Below the pieces are notes generated by a model. The model had not been told where the DNA came from. It saw only the letters and a program-made list of their open reading frames with translations, and did no database searches. Shown piece after piece: positions 25,505-35,130 of a DNA stretch of 64,000 nucleotides (positions are counted from its first letter, which is position 1; every line of letters begins with the position of its first letter). This stretch comes from Bradyrhizobium erythrophlei (GTDB lineage: Bacteria; Pseudomonadota; Alphaproteobacteria; Rhizobiales; Xanthobacteraceae). The translations under genes were made by a program, and so were the position numbers. Where the stretch lies: NCBI RefSeq assembly GCF_900142985.1, contig NZ_LT670849.1:5720501-5784500 (forward strand). The letters are read 5' to 3'.

Positions 25505-26332
25505 TTGAGGTCATTTGCGGCGAATTTGGAATCGGAGCTCTGGTCCTTGGAATCTCGCCCCGAAGATTATTTACCGGAAGCTCTGCGGGACGAGCCGTCG
25601 GTTCGCCGCGAGCCGCTTTTGACGCTGCCGGGCGCGCTCACCGCCTATATCGTGCTTCTGGCGGTCGTTCACCTGCAGGTGCTGCTGCCGCCCGATCTCG
25701 AGAAATGGACCATCGTCGTCTTCGGTTTCATCCCCAAGCGCTACGACTCGTCGTTGTTGGCGGCCGGCTTTCCCGGCGGGGAGGGCGCCAAGGTCTGGAC
25801 GTTCGTGACCTATTCGGTGCTGCACGCCAATCTCAGTCATATCGGCTTCAACGTGCTGTGGCTGTTGCCGTTCGGCAGTGCACTGGCACGGCGTTTTGGC
25901 GCTATCCGCTTCTTCGCGTTCATGGCGGTGACGGCGGCCGCCGGCGCGCTGGCGCATCTGGTGACCCATGAGCACGCGCTGGAGCCCATGATCGGCGCCT
26001 CCGCTTCGGTTTCGGGCGCCATGGCGGCCGCGATCCGATTTGCCTTCGTGCGGGGCAGTTTCCTTTCCTTCAACCGTGGCGACGCGGACGCCGCCGCCAG
26101 GGTGCCGGCGCAGCCGTTGTGGCGCGCTTTACGCGATCGGCGCGTGATTTCGTTTCTCGCCATCTGGTTTGGCGTCAATCTCGTTTTCGGCCTGGGCTCG
26201 ATTGCGATCGGCACCGAGGGCGTCAGCGTCGCCTGGCAGGCGCATATTGGCGGCTTTTTGGCCGGGCTCTTGTTGTTTTTCCTGTTCGACCCCGTTCCCC
26301 GCACAGTTCCAGCTCGGCAGGATCAGATCTGA
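25505..26332 (+). CDS. rhomboid-family intramembrane serine protease
   Basis: The product is up to 275 residues with about six or seven transmembrane helices after a soluble N-terminal tail. The catalytic Ser lies in GASASVSG (rhomboid GxSx motif region) and the catalytic His in AHIGGFLAG of a later helix. SHIGFNVLWLLPFG provides the HxxxN-type region of helix 2. It cleaves membrane-spanning substrates within the bilayer; the target is unknown. No ATG exists early in the frame, so a TTG start is needed (25505 or one of the nearby TTG codons), and the N-terminus is uncertain. Confidence 0.87.
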   Translation: MRSFAANLESELWSLESRPEDYLPEALRDEPSVRREPLLTLPGALTAYIVLLAVVHLQVLLPPDLEKWTIVVFGFIPKRYDSSLLAAGFPGGEGAKVWTFVTYSVLHANLSHIGFNVLWLLPFGSALARRFGAIRFFAFMAVTAAAGALAHLVTHEHALEPMIGASASVSGAMAAAIRFAFVRGSFLSFNRGDADAAARVPAQPLWRALRDRRVISFLAIWFGVNLVFGLGSIAIGTEGVSVAWQAHIGGFLAGLLLFFLFDPVPRTVPARQDQI

Positions 26333-26541
26333 TTTTCGGTCGCGCCTCGCTTGCGGGAGCGCGCGATTTCATTCATCATTTGCGGCATAGCGGCACGGCC
26401 TTGAAGTCGTGATGTGCTTTTTAAGCCGTCCGCATATCGCAAGCGTCCGCAACCAAAGCGGCGCAGCACTGTTGTTTGAAGACTCAAAATGAAAAAAGAC
26501 TGCGCTCGCTCAAGGGCGCGATCCGCTTCAGGGAGACGACA

Positions 26542-26970
26542 ATGACGGTACGTTCAATTCTCGATACCAAAGGTCACCAGATCGTAAGCCTCGACCCGGA
26601 GGCCAAGCTTTCAGCCGCGGTCAAGACCTTGGCTGAGCGCAAGATCGGAGCCGTGCTCGTGCTGCAGGCGGGCCGGATCGAAGGCATTCTGTCGGAGCGC
26701 GACGTCGTCCGCGTGCTCGGCGAGCGGGGTGCTGCCGTCCTCGAGGAGCCTGTCAGCGCGGTGATGACGCGCAAGGTCGTGAGCTGCAAGCAATCCGATA
26801 CGGTCAGCGCCATCATGGAGATGATGACGCACGGAAAATTCCGTCACCTCCCGGTTCTCGACGGCGAGCGGGTGGTGGGCCTGATCTCGATCGGCGACAT
26901 CGTCAAGTGGCGCGTGCAGGAATACGAGCGCGAGCAGGAAGCGCTGCGCGAATACATCAAGACGGCTTGA
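26542..26970 (+). CDS. CBS-domain protein
   Basis: This 142-residue protein consists of two CBS motifs: MTVRSILDTKGHQIVSLDPE up to about residue 60, and PVSAVMTRKVVSCKQSD to about residue 125. A charged C-terminal helix follows. CBS pairs bind adenine nucleotides and often regulate enzymes or channels; here no effector domain is fused. AGGGAGACGAC precedes the ATG at 26542, making it the best start. It is convergent with the patatin gene 15 bp away. Confidence 0.92.
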   Translation: MTVRSILDTKGHQIVSLDPEAKLSAAVKTLAERKIGAVLVLQAGRIEGILSERDVVRVLGERGAAVLEEPVSAVMTRKVVSCKQSDTVSAIMEMMTHGKFRHLPVLDGERVVGLISIGDIVKWRVQEYEREQEALREYIKTA

Positions 26971-26985
26971 ATCGCACCCAGCCCC

Positions 26986-28011
26986 TCAAGTCGCGTCGTC
27001 GATGACGGCCTTTGCGGTGACCGGTGTCGGCGCCAGAACGTCGGCTACTTCCTGAATTGAGGCGATGGCGCGCTCGGCAGCGCGTGCGCCATGGTCGATC
27101 AATTCGTCGGCGCGATGGAAATCGAACCAGCCGATCTGCCCGACGCGCGGGGTGATCAACAGGTCCGGCGGATCGCCCGCGAGCCGCGCGCGGGTGATGC
27201 GATCCTGCATGATGTTGAAGGCATCGGCCATGACGGACGAAATGCCGGGCCGGCCGCCGCCGCCGAAAAACTCGCGTTTCACAGCACGTTCGGCCGAGAA
27301 GAATTTGCCGAAGCCCCGTTTCGGCGAGGCCGGCTGCGGCGCCGGTTCGCTCGCCACGGCGGCGGCGCCGTACGAGTAGATCGTGGTGGAGTGCGCAAAG
27401 ACGTCGCTTGAGAGGTTGGCGGCGATGACGATTTCAGCGCCGAGCGCGCGGGCGGTCGAGACCGGCACCGGATTGACCAGCGCGCCGTCGACCAGCCAGC
27501 GGTCGCCGATCAGGACCGGCGAAAAGATGCCGGGCAGCGCATAGGAGGCGCGCATCGCGTCCACCAATCGGCCGTGGGTCAGCCAGGTTTCGTGACCGGT
27601 GCGCACCTCGGTCGCGACGCTGGCGAATTTCAGCGGCAGGTCCTCGATCATCGTATCACCGATCGAGGCTGCCAGTTCGGCCGCGAGCTTCTCGCCGCCG
27701 ATCAGTCCGGAGCCGTTGAGCTTGAGGTCGAGATAGGAAAGGACGTTGCGTGGTTGCAGGCCGCGCGCCCATTCTTCCAGCGTATCGAGATGGCCAGCGG
27801 CAAAGGACCCGCCGACCACCGCGCCAATCGAGGTGCCGACGACAACATTTGGGACGATGCCGTGGGCGATCAGCGTCTTGAGGATGCCGATATGGGCGAA
27901 GCCGCGCGCCGCTCCGCCGCCGAGCGCGAGCCCGATCACCGGCCTCCGTCCGCCGGGCTTGCCGGGGACTTCTCCGTTATTCTGGCCTCTGCCGATCCAA
28001 TTATTAAACAC
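26986..28011 (-). CDS. patatin-like phospholipase
   Basis: This is a 341-residue patatin-domain protein. The oxyanion loop is GLALGGGAARGFAH near residue 28, the nucleophile Ser lies in VVGTSIGAVVG near 60, and the partner Asp is in DGALVNPVPV, forming the Ser-Asp dyad. Such proteins hydrolyse lipid acyl esters; bacterial RssA-like members of this size have no proven physiological substrate. No signal peptide is seen. The C-terminal third is rich in Gly/Ala/Pro and less conserved. Confidence 0.92.
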   Translation of the reverse strand: MFNNWIGRGQNNGEVPGKPGGRRPVIGLALGGGAARGFAHIGILKTLIAHGIVPNVVVGTSIGAVVGGSFAAGHLDTLEEWARGLQPRNVLSYLDLKLNGSGLIGGEKLAAELAASIGDTMIEDLPLKFASVATEVRTGHETWLTHGRLVDAMRASYALPGIFSPVLIGDRWLVDGALVNPVPVSTARALGAEIVIAANLSSDVFAHSTTIYSYGAAAVASEPAPQPASPKRGFGKFFSAERAVKREFFGGGGRPGISSVMADAFNIMQDRITRARLAGDPPDLLITPRVGQIGWFDFHRADELIDHGARAAERAIASIQEVADVLAPTPVTAKAVIDDAT

Positions 28012-28239
28012 AGCGGGAAGAAGTCTCTCTTTGTTCTGGTCGCATGCAGGCTATCGCGAGAGGGCCGCTCCCGCCAGATTGGCTACCAAGCATGGTTTAT
28101 GCCGGGGTTCAGGGTGAGATTGTGACGGGACGGCGGCGAATCAATCAAGGTAACGGGAGGAGCCGATGAGGGTTCCGTATCTCACCGGTAAGGCCATTCG
28201 AGGCTTGAATTTGCCGCGTTTTCAGTGAAAAGCATCCAG

Positions 28240-29295
28240 ATGAACTGGGGAAGGCAGGGCAGTCGCGGACAGAGCGGGCATTGGCGTGTGGCGCCGGCAT
28301 TTGCCTTGCTGATGGGGCTCGTGCTTACCGCCCCCGTTTCTGCGCAATTGTTCGGCGATCGGCCACCGCCGGTTCCGCCAGCCTCCGTTCCGGAAGCGCC
28401 GGCAGGGCCGGCGATGAATCTTGCGCCGTCCTCCGGTCCGGCATCGGTGCCGAATCTGCCGCCCCCCTTGACCGCGCCGCCTGCCGTCGCCGCCGTCCCG
28501 CCGGTCGTCGCGCCGCCGCCAGGGGCCGCGACGCCGAACCAGGCCGTGCTGGCGCTGTCGGCGCGTTTCGGCAAGGACCAGCCCGCGGTCACCGGCGGAC
28601 TGGTGTGGCGGATCTTTTCCGACAAGGCAGACGAGACCGGCAATATCAAACTGGTCCGCGAGGACCGTAGCGCCACCCCCAACATCGTGCTGCCGCCGGG
28701 CAACTACATCATCCACGTCGCACTTGGCCTCGTCAGCACGATACGGCCGATGACGCTGAAGGCGGAGACCTACCGCGAAACCTTCCTGCTTCCTGCCGGC
28801 GGCTTGCGCATCGAGGGCCGCGTCGGCACCTCGAAGATTCCGCAGAACCAGATTTCGTTCGCGATCTACAAGGGAAGCCAGTTCGAGGTTGGCGAACGCG
28901 CTTCGCTGGTGCCCAACGTCGCGCCCGGCGACGTGGCGATGCTGCCCGAAGGCACCTATTACATCATCTCCAACTACGGCGATGCCAACTCGGTGGTGCG
29001 CTCGGACATTCGCGTGCAGGCCGGCAAATTGACGGATGTCACCATCACCCATCGCGCTGCCGTCATCACGTTGAAACTCGTCAGCGATCGCGGCGGCGAG
29101 GCACTGGCCAACACAGCCTGGTCGGTGATCACGCCGGGCGGCGACGTGATCAAGGAATCGATCGGCGCATTTCCCAAGGTGATCCTGTCGGAAGGCGAAT
29201 ACCGCGCGATCGCTAAAAATGAAGGCAAAGTTTTCGAGCGCGCTTTCAATGTTGTTAACGGTGTCGATGGCGAGGTCGAAGTCGTCGCGCGCTGA
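28240..29295 (+). CDS. secreted proline-rich protein of unknown function
   Basis: From the ATG at 28240 the product has 351 residues. A signal peptide (FALLMGLVLTAPVSAQ) is followed by a long Pro/Ala-rich linker to about residue 105 (PPPVPPASVPEAP and repeats of PP-rich text), then a repeated beta-rich domain. Segments such as NIVLPPGNYIIHVALG, MLPEGTYYIISNYG and ILSEGEYRAIAKNEG look like three or four copies of a beta-sandwich unit with an (E/P)GxY motif. This suits a periplasmic or surface-anchored structural protein. The function is not known. A GTG at 28225 is an alternative start. Confidence 0.75.
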   Translation: MNWGRQGSRGQSGHWRVAPAFALLMGLVLTAPVSAQLFGDRPPPVPPASVPEAPAGPAMNLAPSSGPASVPNLPPPLTAPPAVAAVPPVVAPPPGAATPNQAVLALSARFGKDQPAVTGGLVWRIFSDKADETGNIKLVREDRSATPNIVLPPGNYIIHVALGLVSTIRPMTLKAETYRETFLLPAGGLRIEGRVGTSKIPQNQISFAIYKGSQFEVGERASLVPNVAPGDVAMLPEGTYYIISNYGDANSVVRSDIRVQAGKLTDVTITHRAAVITLKLVSDRGGEALANTAWSVITPGGDVIKESIGAFPKVILSEGEYRAIAKNEGKVFERAFNVVNGVDGEVEVVAR

Positions 29296-29468
29296 TTCCC
29301 GACATGCCTGTCATGGTTTCTAATGCGTACTAACCATCGCGCGATTTAAAACTGTCATAATCGCACCATCAGCTTCCCCCACGCGGAATTTTTACACCCC
29401 TTTAAGCGCCGCCCGCATTGATAACCCACGCTGTTTCGCGCGCTTCTCGCGCGTTGTTGGGGAATGCC

Positions 29469-31939
29469 ATGCTTGCCGCCAGGAAATCGACGGAAAAATC
29501 CGCGCCGGAGATGTTTGACGATATTCCGGTCCTCAAGCGCAAATGGCAGGCCGCGGTGCGCCCCGGCGAAAAACTGCCGGCTTACGAAGACGTGATGCTG
29601 GGCAGCCTCGGCCGCCTTGCAGATCACATCGTTCTGCTCAAGGACGGCCCGCAGGGCCTCGAAGTATCGCGCACCGGCCGCTACGCCCAGCTCTGGCTGG
29701 AGCACGATCGCTGGGATATCGCGCTTGACACGTTGTCGCCGGATTGCGCGACCGCGTTGGCCGAGGTCGCCGGCGGCGCGCTCGCCAAAAGCCGCCCCAG
29801 TCTTTCGACCGCCCATTGCGTGCGGGACGGATTGGTGCGGACCTACGATTTGCTGGCGCTTCCGACGTCGTCGCGCTGGGGCCACACCTTGATCGGCGTC
29901 TATGTCAACGAGCGCGACGCCCAATACAATCTGCTCGACGCGATCTTCGCCACGACCGACGAAGGCGTGGTGTCGCTGGCCGCGATCCGCGACTCGGAAG
30001 GCCGCCCTTTCGACTTTCAGATCGTGCATCATAACGACGGCGCCGCGAGACTGCTCAAGCTGCCGTCGAGCGAACTGCTGTGGCAGCGGCTTGGCGGCGG
30101 GCGGAATCTGCTCTGCGCCGCCGACGTCGTCGCGCGCCTGGTCGCGGTGGTGCAAAGCGGCGAGGCGGACCAGTTTGAACTCGACAGCGACGACCGGAGC
30201 CTGAAACTCGGCTTGGTCGCGTTCGGTGATATTCTGGCGCTGACCATTTCCGACGTCACCGCCCTGAAGCGGCGCGAAGCTTCCTTCCGGCTGCTGTTCG
30301 ACAACAATCCGATGCCGATGTGGGTGTTCGACGCCGAGACGGCGGAGTTTCTCGGCGTCAACGATGCGGCGATCCAGCACTACGGCTATGCCCGCGAGAA
30401 ATTCTTAGGCATGAAGCTCGACGATATCTGGCCGGAGGACGAGCGGATCACCCACAAGGAGGCGCTGGTGGACATCGGCGAATCCTACCAGTCCACCCGC
30501 AACTGGCGGCACGTCAAGGCCGACGGCAGCGAAATTCAGGTGTTGACCTTCGGACGCCGTGTAACGTTCGACGGACGTGACGGCTATCTCGTCGCCGTCG
30601 TCGATATCACCGAGCGCCGCAAGGCCGAGGCGCGGGTGGCCTATATGGCCCACCATGACGGGCTGACCGATCTTCCGAACCGCGAATTTTACCAGGAGAG
30701 GCTGCGCCAGGCGCTCAACGAGGCGCAGGCCGGACCGAAGCGCGTCGCCGTCCTGTGCATCGATCTCGATCTGTTCAAGAACGTCAACGATTCCTTCGGT
30801 CATCCGATGGGAGATCGCCTGCTGCGGCTGGTCGCCGACCGGTTGCGCTCGCAGGTCCGCGGCAATCATCTCGCCGCCCGGCTCGGTGGCGACGAATTTG
30901 CAGTGATCCTCGCCTCCGACGTCTCACCGAACGAAGTCAGCGATTTTTCGACGCGCTGATCGAGGTATTGAGCGCGAGCTATGACATCGACGGCATCGAA
31001 GTCGTGATCGGCGCCAGCATCGGCATTGCTCTTGCCCCGAGCGACGGCTCGTCTTCGGAGGAATTGATGCGCAACGCCGACATGGCGCTGTACCGCGCGA
31101 AATCCGACGGCGGCGGCGTGCATCGCTTCTTCGAGCGCGAGATGGATCGCGCCGCGCAGAAGCGCCGCGACATGGAGGTCGACCTGCGCCGCGCCTTCGC
31201 CAATGGCGAGTTCGAACTTCACTACCAGCCGCTGGTCGACATCGGTGCCAACAAGATCAGCGGCTTTGAATCCCTGTTGCGCTGGCAGCACTCCGAGAAA
31301 GGCATGATCTCGCCGGCTGAGTTCATTCCAATCGCCGAGGATATCGGCCTGATCGTACCGCTCGGGGAGTGGGTGTTGCGTGAGGCTTGCATGGAGGCCA
31401 CCAAGTGGCCCGGCGACGTCAAGGTCGCCGTCAACCTGTCGGCCCTGCAGTTCCGCAGCCGCAATCTGGTCCAGGCCGTGATCTCGGCGCTGGCGCATTC
31501 CGGCCTGTCGCCGTTACGGCTCGAGCTCGAGATCACCGAGTCGGTGTTTCTGGCCGAGACCGAAGCCAATCTCGCGATCCTGCACCAATTGCGCGAACTC
31601 GGCGTCCGAATCTCGATGGACGATTTCGGCACCGGTTATTCGAGCCTGAGCTACCTGCGCAGTTTTCCATTCGACAAGATCAAGATCGACCGTTCCTTCG
31701 TCAAGGATCTCGCCGACCGGCCCGATTGCGTTGCGATCGTGCGGGCGATTTCCGGCCTTGGCCGCAGCCTTAAGATCACGACGACGGCCGAAGGCGTGGA
31801 GACGGTCGATCAACTCGACTGGCTGCGCAACGAAGGCTGTGATGAAGTGCAGGGATTCCTGTTCAGCGCGGCGAAGCCGGCGGGCGAGATCGCGGCGCTG
31901 TTCTCCGAATTCGAAGGCCGTGCCTCGCGGGCGGCCTAG
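29469..31939 (+). pseudogene. PAS-PAS-GGDEF-EAL protein, split by a one-base frameshift
   Basis: If one T is added to the T5 run at 30944-30948 the reading frame is continuous for 823 residues. It holds two PAS-like regions (about 140-260 and 275-390), a GGDEF domain with intact LGGDEFAV, and an EAL domain. As it stands translation stops at 30959, soon after GGDEF and before the end of that domain. The EAL half keeps FESLLRW, NLSALQF, ELEITESVF and DDFGTGYSSL, so it looks catalytically able to hydrolyse c-di-GMP. The RxxD I-site before GGDEF is changed (RGNH). It may be a young pseudogene, a phase-variable gene or a sequencing error. An alternative start is 29418. Confidence 0.85.
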
Positions 31940-31950
31940 TAAACAGAGGT

Positions 31951-32040
31951 GTCGTGCCCGGACCTGATCCGGGCATCCATCCTGCTCGCAAGAGAACTCA
32001 CTCAGAACGGATGGATTGCCGGGTCAAGCCCGGCAATGAA
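31951..32040. repeat. REP-like palindrome pair
   Basis: Two palindromes in inverted orientation are seen: GCCCGGA / TCCGGGC at 31956-31974 and TTGCCGGG / CCCGGCAA at 32016-32036, with matching outer GATGGAT / ATCCATC. This bipartite layout is that of a BIME-type extragenic repeat common in Bradyrhizobium. It lies between convergent genes. Confidence 0.6.
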
Positions 32041-32056
32041 GCATCGAAAGAAATTC

Positions 32057-32620
32057 TTAAAACCGCGTGACGATATCCGACAGCACGGGCCGCGGCCGGT
32101 CCTCGCTTGGCTTCGCTATCTTGCCGATGTGGATCAGGCCCGCGAGCTTTTCATCCGCCTTCAATCCAAAGCCGTTGAGCACGTCACGGTCGAAGGAAAA
32201 CCACCCCGAAAGCCAGCACGCACCGTAACCGAGGGCGGTCGCCGCGGTGACGATGTTCATCGCGCTCGCGCCTGCGGACATCTCCTGTTCCCACGGCGGC
32301 ACCTTGGGATGCGGCTTGGTGAGGCTGACGACGCCGATCACGAGCGGCGCATCGGTGAGGCGGCGCTTCTCAACCTCGATAGCGGCCGGCGACGCATTCG
32401 GATTTTTCTTCGCGAAAACGCCGGCAATGATTTCGCCGGCGCGGGCGCGGGCATCGCCCTCGAAAATGATGAAACGCCAGGGTGCGAGCTTGCCGTGATC
32501 GGGCACTCGCGACCCGATGGTCAGGATGGTCTCAAGTTCGGACGGCGAGGGGCCGGGGCCGGTCATCTCGCGCGGCTTGACCGAGCGGCGGGTTTTCAAA
32601 AGTTCTAATGCATCGGGCAC
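32057..32620 (-). CDS. nitroreductase family protein
   Basis: This is a 187-residue FMN-dependent nitroreductase-fold protein. It has LLKTRRSVKPREM at the N-terminus (FMN-phosphate-binding RRS), SRVPDHGKLAPWRFI and GYGACWLSGW, all typical of the YdjA subgroup. It reduces nitro compounds or quinones with NAD(P)H. The short length fits YdjA-like enzymes rather than NfsA or NfsB. It is preceded by thrS on the same strand with an 80-bp gap, so it may be read from its own promoter. Confidence 0.9.
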   Translation of the reverse strand: MPDALELLKTRRSVKPREMTGPGPSPSELETILTIGSRVPDHGKLAPWRFIIFEGDARARAGEIIAGVFAKKNPNASPAAIEVEKRRLTDAPLVIGVVSLTKPHPKVPPWEQEMSAGASAMNIVTAATALGYGACWLSGWFSFDRDVLNGFGLKADEKLAGLIHIGKIAKPSEDRPRPVLSDIVTRF

Positions 32621-32700
32621 GAAGAGGTCCTTGGGTATTGGCGGTCGCAGCTCTTGAGATAAGCGGGCGAGCGCCCCGGCGAAAGCGCTCTTTAGAGCGA

Positions 32701-34740
32701 TTATGAAGATCGCGCCCTCTTCACATCCGGCGGCGTCGCCTCATCGACCAGGGCGGCGATCGCCTCATCCGTCGGCAGCACCTTTTGCCCGTCGCTGCCG
32801 AGGCGGCGCACCGAGACCGAATGGGTCTCGGCTTCCTTCTTGCCGACCACGAGCAACGCCGGAATTTTCGCCAGCGAGTGTTCGCGAACCTTGTAGTTGA
32901 TCTTCTCGTTGCGCAGGTCGATCTCGACGCGAAGGCCTGCACGCCTTGCCGCGGCCGCGACCACCTTGGCGTATTCGTCGCCTTCCGAGGTAATGGTCGT
33001 CACGACCGCCTGGATTGGCGCGAGCCAAAGCGGGAAGTTGCCGGCATAGTGCTCGATCAGGATGCCGATGAAGCGCTCCATCGAGCCGCAGATCGCCCGG
33101 TGCACCATGACAGGGGCCTTCTTCGAGCCGTCGGCGTCGATGTAGAACGCGCCAAAGCGTTCGGGCAGGTTGAAGTCGACCTGCGTGGTGCCGCATTGCC
33201 AGTCGCGGCCGATGGCATCGCGCAGCACATATTCGAACTTCGGCCCGTAGAATGCGCCTTCGCCGGGGTTGATCTCGGTCCGGATGTGGTTGCTCTGGGA
33301 CTTGATCTCCTGAAGCACGGTCGCCATCACGCGCTCGGCGTGATCCCACATCGCATCCGTTCCGACCCGCTTGTCGGGGCGGGTCGAGAGCTTGACGGTC
33401 AGTTCGCCCTCGAAGCCGAAATCGGCGTAGGTCGACAGGATCAGTTCGTTGATCTTGAGGCATTCCTCGGCGAGCTGTTCCTCGGTGCAGAACACGTGCG
33501 CGTCGTCCTGGGTAAAGCCGCGCACCCGCATCAGGCCATGCATGGCGCCCGAGGGTTCGTAACGGTGCACGACGCCGAATTCCGCAAGTCGAAGCGGCAG
33601 GTCGCGGTAGCTCTTCAGGCCGTGCTTGAAGATCTGCACGTGGCCCGGACAGTTCATCGGCTTCAGCGCAAACCAGCGCTTGTCCTCGGCCTCGTCGCCC
33701 GCGGACTGCGCGGCGAACATGTTCTCGCGGTACCAGTCCCAGTGCCCGGATGTTTCCCACAATACCTTGTCGAGGATCTGCGGCGCATTGACCTCGCTGT
33801 AGTCGCCGGTGAGGCGGCGGCGCATGTAGGCGATCAGCGCCTGGAAGATGGTCCAGCCCTTCGGATGCCAGAACACCACGCCCGGACCTTCCTCCTGGAA
33901 GTGGAACAGGTCGAGCTCGCGTCCAAGCTTGCGGTGATCGCGCTTCTCGGCTTCCTCGATCTGCTTCAGGTAGTGGTCGAGTTCTTCCTGCTTGGCGAAC
34001 GCCGTTCCGTAGATGCGCGTCAGCATCGGATTGTTGGAATCGCCGCGCCAATAGGCACCCGCCACCTTCATCAGCCTGAAGGCGTTGCCGATCTTGCCGG
34101 TCGAGGTCATGTGCGGGCCGCGACAAAGATCGAACCAGTCGCCCTGGAAGTAGATCTTGATCGGCTCGTTGCCCGGAATGGCGTCAACCAGTTCGACCTT
34201 GAAGTTCTCGCCCTTGTCGCGGAACACCTGCTTGGTCTTTTCGCGGTCCCAGACTTCCTTCGTGAAGGGTTTGTCGCGCGCGATCAGCTCGCGCATCTTC
34301 TTTTCGATTGCGGCGAAATCTTCCGGCGTGAACGGCTCGTTGCGGAAGAAGTCGTAATAGAAGCCGTTTTCGATCACGGGGCCGATGGTGACCTGCGTGC
34401 CTGGCCAGAGCGACTGCACCGCTTCGGCCAGCACGTGGGCGGCATCGTGGCGGATCAGTTCGAGCGCACGCGGGTCCTCGCGCGAAATCAGCTCGATCTT
34501 TGCATCGGCCTCAATGGGGTCGTTGAGATCGGCAAGCGCGCCGTCCAGCGCCATCGCTACGGTGCGTTTGGCGAGCGAAGGCGAGATGCCCTTGGCAATC
34601 TCAAGGCCGGTGGTGCTTTTGGGGTATTCGCGCCGGGCGCCGTCGGGGAAAGTGAGGGTGACCTTATGCACGGGCTCGGCCGGCTTCAGATTGGTGAGGC
34701 TGTATTGGAATCCCGATGCGGGCGGGTTCTTGTCGGACAT
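32701..34740 (-). CDS. thrS: threonyl-tRNA synthetase
   Basis: From the ATG at 34740 the product is 679 residues, the normal length of ThrRS. The order is the TGS domain ([12 protein letters not shown] region), the editing domain with [16 protein letters not shown] and its HxxxH metal site, the class II catalytic core with [12 protein letters not shown] and motif 3 [13 protein letters not shown], and the C-terminal anticodon domain. It charges tRNA-Thr in the cytoplasm; a tRNA-Thr gene lies at 57156. GAGGAGAC precedes this ATG. An in-frame extension to 34917 overlaps the paired-hairpin repeat and is rejected. Confidence 0.97.
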   Translation of the reverse strand: MSDKNPPASGFQYSLTNLKPAEPVHKVTLTFPDGARREYPKSTTGLEIAKGISPSLAKRTVAMALDGALADLNDPIEADAKIELISREDPRALELIRHDAAHVLAEAVQSLWPGTQVTIGPVIENGFYYDFFRNEPFTPEDFAAIEKKMRELIARDKPFTKEVWDREKTKQVFRDKGENFKVELVDAIPGNEPIKIYFQGDWFDLCRGPHMTSTGKIGNAFRLMKVAGAYWRGDSNNPMLTRIYGTAFAKQEELDHYLKQIEEAEKRDHRKLGRELDLFHFQEEGPGVVFWHPKGWTIFQALIAYMRRRLTGDYSEVNAPQILDKVLWETSGHWDWYRENMFAAQSAGDEAEDKRWFALKPMNCPGHVQIFKHGLKSYRDLPLRLAEFGVVHRYEPSGAMHGLMRVRGFTQDDAHVFCTEEQLAEECLKINELILSTYADFGFEGELTVKLSTRPDKRVGTDAMWDHAERVMATVLQEIKSQSNHIRTEINPGEGAFYGPKFEYVLRDAIGRDWQCGTTQVDFNLPERFGAFYIDADGSKKAPVMVHRAICGSMERFIGILIEHYAGNFPLWLAPIQAVVTTITSEGDEYAKVVAAAARRAGLRVEIDLRNEKINYKVREHSLAKIPALLVVGKKEAETHSVSVRRLGSDGQKVLPTDEAIAALVDEATPPDVKRARSS

Positions 34741-34867
34741 GTTCGTCTCCTCAAAGCTCACTCCTGCGAACGAGCGCAGGTAAGCGGGAACGGGAAGGGG
34801 TATAGCAGGGGAATCGGGCGATGCAATTGGTGGCAGCCTGGAAAATCGGCAGAAAATCGTGATCGGC

Positions 34868-35034
34868 CTAGTGTGGCGACGCTGACGTTCCTTTCGGTTT
34901 CGCGGCGATCTCTTCAAAGGAACGTCAGAGTCAAAGCCACACTAGAATCATATATTTGCTAGTGTTCCTTTGGTTCTGACATTCGTAAAAGTGCCCGCTG
35001 CGACAAGATACGAATGTCAGAACCGGGACACTAG
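34868..35034 (+). repeat. paired-hairpin element, copy 4 (subfamily I)
   Basis: This is the best-preserved copy. Hairpin A is 34868-34945, the linker AATCATATATTTG is 34946-34958 and hairpin B is 34959-35034. Both hairpins have perfect CTAG feet. Stem A pairs ...TGACGTTCCTTT with AAAGGAACGTCA, and stem B pairs TTCTGACATTCGTA with TACGAATGTCAGAA. The linker-proximal arms carry TTT insertions next to GGC and CC. It lies between the divergent thrS and the secreted-protease-like gene. Confidence 0.95.
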
Positions 35035-35130
35035 AACGCACCCTTCAGTTGACGTGTCATAGACTTGTAGCTGCGGGCTTGTTAAGTTTGACATGCCCAC
35101 GCTTTCTCCAACCGGCTTCCTTTCGCTCCG

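Noticed and set aside
32785..34962. 725-residue plus-strand frame opposite thrS
   Set aside because: It is an antisense shadow of thrS, which has all ThrRS motifs.
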